DNA from: Viola odorata
Taxonomy: Eukaryota; Streptophyta; Magnoliopsida; Malpighiales; Violaceae
Assembly: GCA_963691705.1 (NCBI GenBank)
Contig: OY829541.1
Location: 46,269,661-46,333,660 of the forward strand
Direction of reading: 5' to 3'
DNA length: 64,000 nt
Positions 30,167-43,834 of the stretch are shown here, in pieces. The first letter of the stretch is position 1. Every line of letters begins with the position of its first letter. Both the position numbers and the translations under genes were made by a program. A model generated the notes under the pieces. The model did no database searches. It was not told where the DNA came from and worked only from the letters and a program-made list of their open reading frames with translations.

Positions 30167-31491
30167 ATGAAAGACAGAATAGCTGCAGGCTTATGCAAAT
30201 ATTATGGAGAGAAGTTCTTTAGAGGTCACAAACCTCAGTCTAGACAGTTCTTCTTGATAGTTGCTGGGATGAAGAGCAGGATGCCACAGAGTATAGATGC
30301 GGAGAAGAAGGTGAGGAGGAAGTCGCCATGGCTGAAGAGCCTACAACTTCTTTATATGCAACCCATGATATAAAGAAAAAAGGTGCAAAATTTATGAGAG
30401 TAGCACTACAGATGCAGAAGCAGGCAATGCACACCCTCATTGATACAGGTAGTATACACAACCTGATCTCTAGGGATATTACACCAGCTCTGGGATTTTC
30501 AATCTCAGTCACAGCTCCTGTGAAGATTACTGTGGCCAATGGGGAAATCTTGGCTACCACTGAGGCTTGTCTTGATATCAAGTGGTGTATCAAAGGTGAG
30601 TGGTTTGAAGTCTCTGCCCTTATACTACCACTGATCCACTATGATATCATCCTAGGAATGGACTGACTTGAGACCTTAGGTCCGGTTCTGTGGGATTTCA
30701 AAAGAATGGTGATGAGATTGTACAAAAATGATAAGGAGATTGTGCTGAGAGGAGGAACCAAGCTATCTGTCAAATGGATCAATGAGGGAACCATGTTTAA
30801 ATTGTTATCAGATCTTAAAAAGGTAGTTCTAGCCCAGGTTTACCCTGCGGCAGCCTTGATGGAGACATCTGTAGCTTCCAAGACCCTTCCAACAAGCTTT
30901 GATCAATTGTTACACCTCTTTAAGGATCTATTTGAGGAGCCTGCGAAGCTACCTCCCTCAAGACCTTATGACCACACCATTCCCTTGCAACCTGGAGCTC
31001 AACTAATCAACCTCAAGCCTTACAAACAATCCAAACAACAAAAGGATGAAGTTGAGAAACAGATTGCTGAGTTACTGAAAACTAGGATCATTGAGGAGAG
31101 CCAGGGTCCTTATGCTGCTCCCATCTTGTTGGTAAAAAAGAAAGATGATGGCTGGAGGATGGGTGCCAGAGTCAGAATGAAACATTTTGCAGACAAAAAG
31201 AGGTCAAAAAGGAGTTTTGTAATCGGAGATAAGGTACTTCTCAAACTGCAACCTTACAGGCAACTCTCTGTGGCTCATCGCAGCAACCAAAAGCTTTCCC
31301 CCAAGTTTTTTGGTCCCTTCAAAGTCACTAATAAGGTTGGACCAGTGGCTTACAAACTGGAACTTCCCCCCTCTAGTTTAATTCACAATGTTATTCATGT
31401 AAGCCAACTTAGACCATTCCACACCTCACACATGGCTTACACCTCACCACTTCTCAGTGAACCTGTCACCATCTTGGGATCACCCATATGA
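30167..31491 (+). pseudogene. Ty3-type gag-pol remnant with RT-integrase deletion
   Basis: Starts with a degenerate Gag knuckle (LCKYYGEKFFRGHK), shifts frame, then is open from 30328 with the protease motif HTLIDTGSIHNLIS and YDIILGMD. A TGA at 30664-30666 replaces the Trp codon usual in GMDWL; the frame continues unchanged with RT lead-in [15 protein letters not shown] and [16 protein letters not shown] sequence. At about 31156 (DGWRM) it jumps directly to the integrase tail ([36 protein letters not shown]). RT, RNase H and the integrase core are gone, but the reading frame is kept across the join. Inactive. Confidence 0.85.
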
Positions 31492-31666
31492 AAAAGACAG
31501 GGTGTTGTTGCAACTCAACTAGAAGTCACATGCCACCAGTAACAAACCTCTCTCCCTCTTAGGAATGGGTCGATCATCTTCAGGCCACTTATCCAAATTC
31601 TTCCTTGTGGGCATTGTCATAGCCTCAGCTATGATGAGAAGTAGAAGGACGAGCAAAAAAGGAGAC

Positions 31667-32312
31667 AGTTACATCAGTTACAACCGCTGGAACCGCTGGA
31701 GGTTTCGTAACTATTTTTCAGCTATAGTTACAAAAACTATTTTGATTAGTTGTTAAACGGTTCTTGATTAGTTGTTGGAGATTAGTTGTCAATCGTTAGT
31801 TACATTTCAATTATGTTGTGAGAGGAATCAATGTATAAAAGAGAGAGAAGGAACTAGGAAAGCTCAGACTTGAATCGTAAGCATCTCGCAAATTGTTCAA
31901 TGAACACTTGAATTCAATTACATTTCCAGTTCCAGTTACATTTACATTTCATTTTCCAAGCTACCTTTCCTCCATCCCTTACGTTGCACTCTTCTTCTTC
32001 TCTTTCTTTCCCTCCTTCCATTGTTTAACCTAGTGGAGACTCCTCTCTTCTGGTCTGTTCTTCCTTGATCTTATTTTCTTTGAGTCAAGGTTCTGGAAAT
32101 CCTTCCAGGCCTGTGATAGGATTCTTGCTGGATATATCTTCAATGAAGCAGATCCCTCAAATCTCGCAACCTCTGCAACTGTCAGCTCACATTCTCGCTC
32201 TTCGCCCCAAGTCTTCTACCGCAGTCTGTCTCTCTTTCGCAACTGTTTTGAACTACTGATTTGCTCTTGTCCATGTTGTTCTTCTTTTAGTCCTCCTTCA
32301 AGGGATTCTACA
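31667..32312 (+). repeat. Probable 3' LTR of the Ty3 remnant
   Basis: Follows a purine-rich AGCAAAAAAGGAGA tract. It opens CAGTTACATCAGTTACAACCGC, has TGTATAAAAGAGAG (TATA box, about 31831) and ends near GGATTCTACA. The first bases should be TG, so the left border has decayed. No 5' partner is present. Confidence 0.5.
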
Positions 32313-32958
32313 CAAGTGAGAGAAATTTGTAGAAATTAATAGCTTTTACTGTTCAATGTACAAATAATTAAGCAGTAAAAATATGAGAATAAAACACTCA
32401 ATCAGAAAACAATACAAAAACAATAAGGGAAGGGAAAGAAAGAAATCACTTCAACTATATATAACAAAAGAAAAATCTATATATTATGTAAAGTTAATAT
32501 AAATAGAAAGCTTAAGATAATTTAAAGCACGTCACATCATCACTTAAGTTCACTCTAAGCTATATAGTATGCTACTTTTTTCCTCATCTCCTTTTGAATG
32601 CATACCATCATTTACAAATAAATTCTTCTTTATTTATGATATCTTTTGTTCGCATTTATTAGTAGTAATATGTAAAAGTGAGTTTTTTATTCAAATTTCA
32701 TCATTTCATTTTATGATACTTTTATATTAGTTATAGATTAAGCCAATGGTTTATATTCAATTAACATTTTCATTTATTATCTTTTTCCTTTTTAATTTGT
32801 AGGTTTTGTTTGTTTAAGATATGTAATTCAAAATTTAATTCTTTTTTATAATTCTAAAATCATAAAAATAAAAACTTGTATGAATAATGTCTATTATATT
32901 TATAATTTTTTTATTACTTATGTTTATTTAACCATTTTTTATAAATTTATAAAATTTC
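32313..32958. other. AT-rich intergenic DNA
   Basis: No gene or element end seen. Confidence 0.55.
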
Positions 32959-34430
32959 TGATTGGCGTCTATTTTCATGCATTTTTACCATCTTAAACTG
33001 CCTTGTTTATGGTGAAAACTGCTCCTTTCACGTCAATCTATCATCTTTTGAAGGAAATCTTGGGTGATGAAAGAAATGGAGAAAAACTATCCATGGAGCA
33101 AAAAATCAAATCTTAGCTAAGACAAACCAATCTTAGCTAAGATTAACAAGATTGCCAAGAAACGTGATGAGATAGGAGTCACGGGATTTTGAGCTAAAAG
33201 AGTGGATTTGACAGTTGGAGACAGATAGAGAAGATTAGTCGTGATCCAAGATTGCATCCTTTTAGGGATTATCCTCTATTTGAACAAAACAATCTATCTA
33301 TTTTAGTATTTATTTTATTTTATTTCGAATTTGAACAATTGAGATTTGGTTTTATCTCATATTTTTTAAGTTTGGAATTTGGAAAGAAACGTAAGGGGCA
33401 GGGACTCTAGCCTTGTTAAAGGCTAGAGGAGGCTGTCAATTACGGGATCTTCCTCCTTCCAACTTATATTTTTGTAAACACTTTGCTGCGATAATTCTAG
33501 GGAATATCACATTTTAAATTCTATTTTCATGTTCTTCAATTATTTTTTGGCTTCTTTGATTATTATGTCTAGTAGCTAAACACCCAATTCTTGGTAAGGG
33601 TTGAGTGAGCGTACTTGTGATTCGTGAGACCGATATGTTCTTGTTATCCTCTCGTTCGTAATTGATTCAAGTTCTGTTTTAACAAACCGGTTCCCGTCTA
33701 GGATAAGACTTGATCAATCTTAGGCAAGACGACGAATTTGTAGCTAGTCACGAAAGGGACGAGCGAAACCGAAGTGACGCAAGTAGGCAGCTAGCCTCGC
33801 GGAGGTTAGTGGACTTGGATTGATATAGGCCTAACCAGACTGACAATCTAGGGCTCCGAGTTGGGAGTAGCTTGGCCTAGACTCTGTCTTTCCCTACGCC
33901 ATTGAGAAAACGCATGTGCCTCAAGCCAGCAGCCAATTGGATAAACCCTTTAACCAACAAGGTGTCCACTGGCCAGGATCACTAGGAAAGGGAGTTCCCG
34001 CCAAGTGGTTTCAAGAGGAGGAAAGTAGGATTGGAAAGGAGTTCCTCTCAATCTATAGCAGAGTTATGAGAGAGAAGGAGAAGATCCAAAGGTCAATGAT
34101 CGAATAGCAAGCATTGCGCTCACGAATTCGCCCTTGCCAGGAGTTTACCCCATATCAGTTCACAACCAATCCCAATCAGCAATCTTAGCTAAGATTCCTT
34201 TCTGCCTAAGATTGCTTCTTTATTTAATTTTTTCTTTGTTACTTTTTATTGCTTTGTTTACTTTAATTGCATAAACAAAACCCCTCAACTTCAGTGACGA
34301 GGAAGTCGAGTCAAAACTACAAATCCCCCAACAAGATCTCTGTGGACGATCCTCTTACCACGATCTACAAGTTCCTTGTGGACAAGTGATAAGTTGTATT
34401 CCTACCCCTAAATTCGTATATTTTATACAA
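32959..34430 (+). repeat. Probable Ty3-type LTR relic
   Basis: It starts TGATTGGCGTCTATTTTCATG and has LTR-like late phrases: AACACCCAATTCTTGGTAAGGG near 33580 and CTCTGTGGACGATCCTCTTACCACG near 34338, the latter resembling the end of Athila/Tat-type LTRs. After ACAACTA the sequence AATTTGATGCCCTCGAC could be a decayed tRNA-Asp primer site. Target duplication not found, so borders are approximate. TCTTAGCTAAGATT palindromes recur (33110-33150, 34185, 34205). Confidence 0.45.
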
Positions 34431-35964
34431 CTAAATTTGATGCCCTCGACATGCAATTAATTTCATAGTAATCTCTTTATGCAAATGATAAATGCTAAAT
34501 GGGTTGAAGAGGTGGGTTGAACTCTTGGGTTGAGGAAAAAAAAAGCTGCACACATAATGTCTCTCCTCAACCCATCGTCGTTCGTTCTATTCTCAAAATA
34601 GCCACTGCACACATCGTCTTTCCTCTCCTCAGTCCTCCCTTCAATGGTGGAGACCTAGCTGCCCCTCCGACAACTCCCAAACCTAGTTGCACCTCCGACA
34701 TCCACAGACGACCGGCATCCTTGGTATTAGCACGGGTTTCCTTTCCTCCTACCCTCACCTCCTCCTCCTCCCTCTTCCATCGACGCCACTCCTGCAAACA
34801 CACATTTCCTCCTCCCTCCAATCGTGCTCCACACCCGAGACTGCCACCAAACCTAGCTGCCTAAATCCCGATCAGCCTCCTCCCTCCAATACGGTAATAG
34901 ATCTAATTTTTTTTTTAGTGATTTCCTCCAATTTTTCATCCATGGATTTTGTGTTCCTTTTTGTTCTCTTTAAAGATTGAATTAGATGGTAATTTTACCC
35001 ATTCTGACTTGGTCTCAAATTAATTACTCATCCTTCAAATTTATTTTTCGTATATTGTTGGGATTTTGCTTTTTTTGTGTGGATTCTCGTATACTGTTGC
35101 CTTATGATGTATGAGAGTTTTTTTTCCAATTTAGGCTCAATTTATATGTTGAACTGCTGATGATTTTGGGTTGTGTTAAGATTTTAGCTCTTATGCGATC
35201 GGGGGGTTGACTTCCCTTGGTCGGAGTTGCTGTAGTTGCTGTCGAACTCAGCTGTTAGGCGCCGGAGACTGTGATTGAGGAGATGATGGGAGCTGAGGAA
35301 TGTCAATAACAGGGGACGTCATAAAATTGAAAGTGTTTGTAGGTTGAGCGAAAGATATGATGATGGCGTTTGTATAAATCGACTTTGCACAACGATTTCA
35401 CTAATTGGGACTATAAATAAAAGATGGCGGGAAATGAAGGGAATCATTTTGATTTTCATGCTCCAAACCCAAATCTCCGCAAAAAATTTAGGCTCCAAAT
35501 TTTCGCGGTTCGATTTTCGTTCAAATTTGAGGATTTTACAGCAGTGTAAAATGAGAGGAAAATGGAGGAGAGAGGTTGTGGGCGAAGAGAACAAGGGAAG
35601 GTCGAGGAAGATGGGAGAAAAGCGACGTTGAGTGGAGGACCCCACAAACAGGCGTGGCCCGCTTCCTGCTTACGTGCCAGACGCCTTAATTTGTGCGACA
35701 TCTATTGCCGGACAGAGGGAGTAATATTTTATTTTAAAATGGTTAAAAATTACAGAGGCGCCAAAACCAAAAACCTAATCCATTTCTTTTTCCTTTTTCA
35801 GTTAGCAAAAAAAAATAAAAAAAATAAAAGAAACGAGATTAGCGGATAAGGGAACAAAAAAAAGCAAGCAAAATCTAAAAAATACTTAGCTTGCTTCACT
35901 GAACTGCAGAAACGCAGGAGAAGGACGCACCTTTCTTCTCCTCCTCTCTTCTCCCACCTATACC
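34431..35964. other. Region upstream of DEG2
   Basis: Two short plus-strand frames (34517-34864 and 35344-35631) are low-complexity and lack recognisable domains. GGACAGAGGGAGTA at about 35710 looks like the right end of a Stowaway-type MITE without its left end. The final 250 bases are A-rich and CT-rich and probably hold the DEG2 promoter and 5' UTR; no clear TATA box. Confidence 0.5.
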
Positions 35965-38900
35965 ATGGCCATTGCCGTGTCCAGCTTCTCGGCCCTCACT
36001 TCCACCGCCAAATTCCGGTACTGTTTCTCCTCCCAACGCCGTCTCCCCACTCTCCACACTTCCATTTCTCCCGTCACATGTAATTCCGTCAACCGCAGCA
36101 AACGCCCTTCCAAGCACCACTCCTCTGCCTCATCCCCTCTTAATCCCACCACCAGAGATGTAAGTAAAAACCTAACTCTTACTGTTGTCTTTCATTATCT
36201 AACTTTTATCTCAGCGCATTTGTATTCATTGTCCAACTACTGCGACTTCACCTAATTGTTTTTGTTTTGTTTTGTTTTGTGTTATGAGAGTTGCAGAAGG
36301 AAGGTGTGAATGCAAGAGATGCCAAGGAAAAGGGGAATCCTCCGCCCCTATCAACGGCGTTTAAAGCCTTTGGTACGCAAAGGAGAGACAGGAAGGATAT
36401 TCAGCTTGATTCTAAGGAACAACAGGTACCAAAATAGATTGCAGTACATGATGATAACTTAATTTTTGGGCCAACTAATTTGTATTAGAATTTTTGTTGG
36501 GTTTAAATTCAGGTTGAAGCTGGGATTCTTAAAGATTCAGCTTTTTTAAACTCAGTTGTCAAGGTAAATGATTTGAAAAAGAAACAAAAATATGCCTATT
36601 CTTTATACACCTGCTTTCTATGAGTAAAATGTCTTTCGTCGTTGATTTGCCTAGGTTTACTGCACCCATACTGCACCTGATTATTCCCTGCCTTGGCAAA
36701 AGCAAAGACAATACACTAGCACTGCAAGGTAATTTTTTTTTTGACATCTTGTTTAGGCATTGCGTGGTAATATCATTGGTCCAAAGAAATGATTGACTTG
36801 AAGCTGCCTCTTTTGAAACGATTAATACATTTGTTTGTCATTTAATTTTTGGTTTAATCTGCATGCTATTTGTCTGATATTACTTACTTCATCCTATAAG
36901 CTGATTTCCTCGCTTGTTTTTGTGTTTTTCATGCAGTGCCTTTATGATTGGGGATAGGAAACTTTTGACAAATGCACATTGTGTTGAACATGGTACACAG
37001 GTAATTGCCGTCTAATTTAATAAAGTTCGTCTGGATATTATTGATTTTAGATTTTCATCATCTTAGCAAAAAAGGCATCAATTTTCAGAATATTTGATCT
37101 CCAGTAAGTTTAACATAAATATCAGCGATTTTATGGCATGCAAAAAAACAGTATTTTTCCTTGTTCATGATAGGAAAACAACTTGAAACTGAAAAAGAAG
37201 TTATATACTGGAGTTTGTGTCGGTTACAGCTCTGGTTTTAGCTTTTTAAATGCCTATTTTTCTGCCACTGATTGAGCTATAAGAGGTGCTATTACAATAT
37301 TTTTCTTCTGTTGTTTCTAGAATTTGGCTACATTTTGATTTTGTGAAAGACTTATCACTGTGGGTCATATTGTCTTAAATAGGCTACAAATGAGTTTCCA
37401 TGAATATTTATATTGGACCTGATGAAAACTTTTGTTAGCAGGAAATAGCAATGACGGGTAGTTGTTTTGGTTCTGAGTTTAAGAGGCATCAACATTGTAG
37501 TGTTAACACACTTTGACATACCGTCCACTAGTTGAAATACGCTTATCTGGTTAGGTACTAGGTGGAGTAAAATACGCTGCTAGTTCTCAAGTTTCCCAAA
37601 TCACATTAATCCTTATGTATTCTTCTTCTTTTAAGTTAGAACCTGTTTGATGACATTTTGTGTGGTGAAGTTCGCCAAATTCAACTACATTCTTATATAT
37701 CTACAATTCTACATAGCAGGTCAAAGTGAAGAGAAGGGGAGATGATACTAAATATGTGGCTAAGGTATTCCCATGTTTTTTAAGTAAGGTCTTTTCGGAT
37801 CTCACTACAACTTGTTAAGCTTCTATAACCACGATTGAATGTCTTGTTGAAATGCTGCATTGTTTGATCTTGATACTATTATTGAAGACATAAAAGCATA
37901 AGATTTCACAGTGGGAAATTGCAAGGCATGTGTTTATATGTGCACTGAAAGCAAGTGTAAACAGATTTTTTCAGTAATTCTTTGTAAAAATGATGCCATA
38001 AGAAGCAAAGTGCAGTGCTTATTTACCTGGTGCTTTGGTTCTCTAGTTTTCTTGGATGCAGTTGGAATGGTTCAGTATCTTGTGGTTTGCCGACTTGCAG
38101 TTGGTATTATTGTTATCAGTGGCAAGGCCTGCATGAAGCTAAATTATGGAGTAGTTTCTGTAATACTCACTCTTATATTCATGAAGTTTTCTTGACTATG
38201 GAAATGTATTTTATAGCAAAAAGAAATGACATCATGCAATGCGGTAACTATATTTTTTTTTCTGATGAACATCAGTATTGTGTGCCTAGGAATAGCATGT
38301 CTCCCAGTGGAGTTTTTTTTCACTCTTATCTGCCTTTTTTTATCAGCAAATTAATAAATCATAGTTAAACTCAATCCTTGTCAACTTCTTTAATCAACTT
38401 CAGCCATGGGTGTGGTGCTACTCGTTAATTTTCTGCTTTATACCACTTAATGATTGGCATCTTTTTGTCCTTAATGGGCATTGAATCACAACAGAAAGGC
38501 ACTTTAAATTTAGCTAATCTTGATATGTGGTTATTTCTTGCTCAAGTTGCCGAGTTTCTAACCCCTTATGCTCATGCAACATTGGTAAGATGTTGGAACT
38601 TTTTGACAACTTACTTTACTCTCAGTGATCCAATGCACAGGTACTAGCCAGAGGTGTTGAATGTGACATAGCTTTGCTTTCTGTAGAAAGTGAGGGATTT
38701 TGGGAAGGAGTTGAACCACTAGAGCTTGGGCGCTTGCCACGCCTTCAGGTCAGAATGACCACCTTCAATTTGTTTTGTTCTATATTTATTTCTTTTTTTG
38801 TCCTGGATCTATGCAATGTCTGCGTCTGCAACTACATTTTAGAATAATCTGTGATTGTGAGATGATGGTGGTAAAAGTAAGGCGTGTTGATGTGAGATTC

Positions 38901-41900
38901 AAACCTCACAATTTTTTGGTTCTTCAGTATTTCCTCCCCTTGATTCCAATCACTTCTACTGGTCATTTTGGTGGTCATTGGCAATGGTATATTTTTCTGT
39001 TGAGTTAAGCTATGGGAATATATATGCATTTATCCTACTTACATGACGTTGATCTAATTGTTGGTTTCAGATGAAAATATGTGGTGTTTTACTCATTTCT
39101 TTCTACTAAATTTTTTGAACTGCTATGATTAGTACTTTTTAAATGGGCAGGATGCTGTAACTGTTGTAGGATATCCCCTTGGAGGAGATACCATTTCAGT
39201 AACAAAGGGAGTTGTATCACGCATAGAGGTTTTTTTTTTTTTTTGGTCAGCATAATCACATGAATGACATACCTCTGGGTAGTTTGCTTGATTGAATTGA
39301 CTGTACCTAGTGGTTTCTCGATTATTTTTTCACAGGTTACATCATATGCTCATGGTTCATCTGATCTGTTGGGTATTCAAATTGATGCAGCAATAAATCC
39401 TGGTATGTATTTTCTTTAAATTTTAACGCTATGTGTTAAACTTGGGTCTCCAATTTCAACCCCATGTGTCCTCATTATTATTATTCTCTCTTCTTCCCTC
39501 TCTGCTTTCTCCTTAATTATGGCATCCTTCTATTTCTTTATCATAGCAGCTGTTTATACTCTGGATTTTAGGTAATAGTGGTGGTCCTGCATTCAATGAC
39601 CAAGGGGAGTGCATTGGAGTGGCATTTCAGGTACGTTTGATGTCATGCTGACAAAGCTAGTATGTGTTTTCCTTGTGTAGTTTTATGTGTCCATGTGGTT
39701 CATCTTAGTGATTATTCTCCATGTACTTTGTCCCTGATGGAATACAACACTACGCTCGTCACAAAATGTCATTTGGTGTCATTGTACCTGTTTTTAGTTT
39801 TATCCCACCACAATATCCAAATTTCAAAACTGTCTGGCTTGTAGTATTATCAATTGCTAATTCTCTACATGTTTTTGTTTCTTTTAAAGATCATTCGTTT
39901 ATTGGGAGTCATTTCTTTTGCTGTTTTCTATTCACAAGGCATTCTGTTTAGGTATACAGATCAGATGATGTTGAGAATATTGGATATGTGATTCCAACAA
40001 CTGTTGTATCTCATTTTCTGAATGACTACGAGAAGAATGGAAGATACACTGGTGAGATACTGTGTTATTCTACCAATATGTTGTTTCTGTGTTCTTTTAA
40101 TATGAAGCTTTTTGGCATTGCGTTTTTAATTTGAAGGACCCAGTTCCTATAAAAGACTACAATCTTGTTTCGTTTTTATCATTTTGGAGAGAAAATTATG
40201 TAATTGCAATGATCCTTTAATGGGTCAGCCTCATCATCATCATAATCGTAGCTTGTTGATCTTGGATGTTTGTTTTTTTATTAGCTATCAGCTGGATTCT
40301 GTAGGAGCCGGCTTTAAGTAAGAGGTTGCACACAACCTATGATCTCATGCCTTTTCAGAGCTCTTGCATTTATATAGACTTTTTGTTCTCTGGTACAGCC
40401 AACCCTTGTTCATATCTGAAAATGTGGTGAAAATCATTTTGTGCCCAACAAAGCTATCGAATAAACCAATTTTGTTTGTTAATTCATTAGGTTTTCTGTG
40501 AATTCCATGTCAATCCATATTTGCAACTGATATGGGATTACCCAATAACTTTTTAACACTGACTTGCAGGCTTCCCTAACCTGGGTGTTTTGCTGCAAAA
40601 GTTGGAGAATCCTGCTTTGCGTGCATGTTTAAAAGTACAATCCAATGAGGTGGGTATGACCATATGTTTTAAAGTTTGCTGGAGTTTTGCTGTTCAGGTT
40701 GTCTGCGTTGTTCCTATCCATTGTTATGTCTATTAAGGATGACTTTAGTTGGTTGATGTCAATAAGAGGGGTTTTCAAGAACTTCCTTTGCGTGGGTTAG
40801 GATTAGATTGGTTATGACCGAAAAGGCTGTTTGTGGACGGAATGGGTGGTTGGGAAGGATTGTGTGAGAGGATTAGATATCTCAGCACAATGTTTGTTGG
40901 ATAGATCAAGGCGAGTAGCACTGGTTGAGAGTTAGTAATGAGGTTTCAACATGAATCTGGAAATACGGTGATGGGACTAATTGTATATTTGTGTGCTTCC
41001 CTATTTGGTCCAATTAGAGTTATATGTAATTATCTGTGCATAAAAATCTGACTCTGAAATGTGTGTTTGATTCATAATATCATGATGCTTTTGACAAATG
41101 GTACCGTGAAGTTCTACATTTGAATTCAAAATTCTTTTGTGTTTCACGATTCGCAACCCATGAACTTCTGGCTATTCATGTTGGAAAGGTTGCTCATCTA
41201 CAGTTGGTGAATATGATTCTCTCTATTATGGGCACAAAGTGGAGATATCGATTCATTAAGTCAGCCCTCATTTAATTTTATGCGCATTTGTGAAGTATTG
41301 GTCTTTATTGGCTTTCATTTGATTTGTGTTTTCTGGAATCATGTTTGAGAGAAGTTTGCCTTATCATTCATTGGCTTAGCTCAGCCTTATTACATGAATC
41401 TGCAGAAAAATCTGATAAAGTCTGCCTTTTGCAGGGTGTACTAGTTCGGAGAGTTGAACCAACCTCTGACGCAAATCGTGTATTAAAAGAGGTATGTTGG
41501 TCAACTGTAGCTTCAAAGGCTTGCTGTACTTGAGCTGCATGTGGGTGGTCTTAGTGAATAAATTGAGCAGAAGGAAAGTCTTTGTCTTATGGAAAACAAA
41601 TGGACATGTACCAAGTCATTAAGTAAAAGATTATTAGACAGTGTGTTACATAGAAAATGCTCTTAACCATCCCATGCAGATAACTAATACTGGTTAAGAC
41701 ACTTAATTTTGCACGACTCTTGGCCCATGCTGATGTGAATTTTTAATCCTCGTTTTCTTGCTTTGGTTACTGGCAGCTCTCCTGCATTCTCATTGTACTT
41801 GTGCCTTTGTTCTGGTTAAATAATTTAATCAATTCATATTGATAGCTAATACATGTTGTATAGCATTCTCATTAGGGTCTCGAACTATTTCCCCTGAAAC

Positions 41901-43834
41901 ATTTTCCTTTTGTTAATAACTGTTATATTTGTTTTCCTTTTCAGGGCGATGTGATTGTGAGCTTTGATGATGTTCAAATAGGGTGTGAAGGAACGGTGCC
42001 ATTTCGCTCAAGTGAACGCATTGCATTTCGTTACCTTATCAGCCAAAAGTAAGTGACCTCTTCTTGTGAGAGATTGAATCAAAATGCTTGCTTTTACTTT
42101 GCGGTCTTTTGCACTTATTGTCTGTTGTTTTAGACTTGAAGTATCTAGTTTATATGCTGCAATGTCTATTTACTTCTGCGTAAGGCAAACACAACGTCAT
42201 GTTTGATGCGGGGTCGTGCTGTCTTAGCATGCCCACCTACTCTCCATATGGTATGGGGGTTTATGCCAGGTTGACTGCTTTATGGGATGTTATACAGTTA
42301 GAATCTGATGAAACAACTGCACTGCAAAGTACATGATTTCTTAATGGGCAGACTTGAATTATGTTGTGTAGAATACCTTTAACTAAAATTAGCTTTACTG
42401 CGATCATTGTTACTTTTTGCTAAGCTGTTTGGGGTTTGTACCATCTCTCGTTCATGTAGCTATGCTTTTATACAGATTCGCAGGCGATGTTGCAGAGCTT
42501 GGTATTATCAGAGGGGGTGAGCTTATGAAACTGCAAGTGGGTCTGAATCCAAGAGTGCACCTGGTATGATGATAGAAACTTATGGCAACTGGGTTTTGTG
42601 CATGATAGATGGAGCAGCTGTATCAGTTCTTTAATTTTCTTTGTTTAATTGCTTGTTTAAAGGTTCCCTATCACGTTGATGGAGACCAACCTTCATATTT
42701 GATAATAGCTGGTTTGGTGTTTACACCTCTCTCGGAACCACTGATAGAGTAAGTGATATTTCCTGGTGCTCGGAGTCTACTTTAACCCTTTTGTGGGGAA
42801 AGCACTCACTGTTTCCTTTCTGGTTGGCAGCGATGAATGCGAAGATTCTATTGGGGTAAGTGTAGGAAATTTACTGAACATCTGGACTTGCAATAAAATG
42901 GTACTTTTATCTCCAACATGCATTTTTATTTTGGTTTATTAATTTATTGGTTTTATTGCGTGCTTAGTTGAAACTGCTAGCAAAAGCACGTTACTCTCTC
43001 GCAAGGTTCAAAGGGGAACAAATGGTTATTCTATCACAGGCAAGCTTCATGCTCTCTCGTTCAATGATACCCTGAAATCGTTCTGCTCATTTTGATCAAT
43101 TGTCATTTTAAACTATATGCAGCAAAACCTGTGCTTTGATTATAATTTCAAGGTTTCCTGTTCGGATTAAATGTCTTCTGCTTTGGCTAAATCATCATAT
43201 TGTTAAGAGAGTTTAACATGCTGTTGCATTAGCCAATTATTTTTTTGTTAATTTTTTCAGTGGTCCGTGCCATTTTGTAATAAACGACTTTACTTTTCGC
43301 TATATGTAGGTCTTGGCAAATGAAGTGAACATTGGCTACGAGGATATGGGCAACCAGCAGGCAAGTTATCTATTTCATCGCAGCTGATAACTCTCATCTC
43401 TCTCTATGAGCTGTTCTTTTTTGCTCATGTGCAAAGACAATAAAATATGCAGGTTTTGAAGTGCAATGGAACTCAAATAAAAAACATCCATCACCTGGCA
43501 CACCTTGTTGATTGTAAGTGCTAGGATCCCTGTTATGCTTTCTGTGAATTTGTTCCACTCTCACTCTCATGGTTCTTTGTGTTGTCAATCAGCATGCAAC
43601 GACAAATATTTGGTTTTCGAGTTTGAAGACAACTACATTGCAGTGTTGGAGAGGGAGGCATCTACTGCTGCTTCATCCCGCATTCTTAAAGATTATGGGA
43701 TACCATGTGAACGATCTCCCGATCTGTTGGAACCGTATCTGGATACGACGGGGGACAAGACACTAGATCAGAATTTGGGTGACATCCCAGCTTCAAATCT
43801 AGAAATAGACAATGACGGACTCCTTTGGGCATGA
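35965..43834 (+). CDS. DEG2: DEG2 chloroplast serine protease, complete, 21 exons
   Basis: Joined exons: 35965-36159, 36297-36428, 36513-36563, 36655-36728, 36937-37000, 37720-37764, 38641-38748, 39151-39228, 39336-39402, 39572-39630, 39952-40051, 40570-40649, 41435-41491, 41945-42048, 42476-42563, 42663-42748, 42831-42855, 42968-43039, 43310-43360, 43453-43513, 43593-43834. They sum to 1,839 bases (612 residues), close to Arabidopsis DEG2, with phases matching throughout. A Ser/Thr-rich transit peptide (about 1-60) leads to a trypsin-like domain with His165 (TNAHC), Asp196 (ECDIALL) and Ser274 (GNSGGP), then two PDZ domains to the C-terminus GLLWA. DEG2 is an ATP-independent protease/chaperone on the stromal side of thylakoids, linked to turnover of photodamaged D1. 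All introns are GT-AG except introns 18 and 19, which are GC-AG. Intact and probably functional. Confidence 0.95.

Noticed and set aside
34517..34864. 115-codon Pro/Ser-rich frame upstream of DEG2
   Set aside because: Low-complexity CT-rich sequence open on both strands; no homologue recognised and no clear transcript signals.
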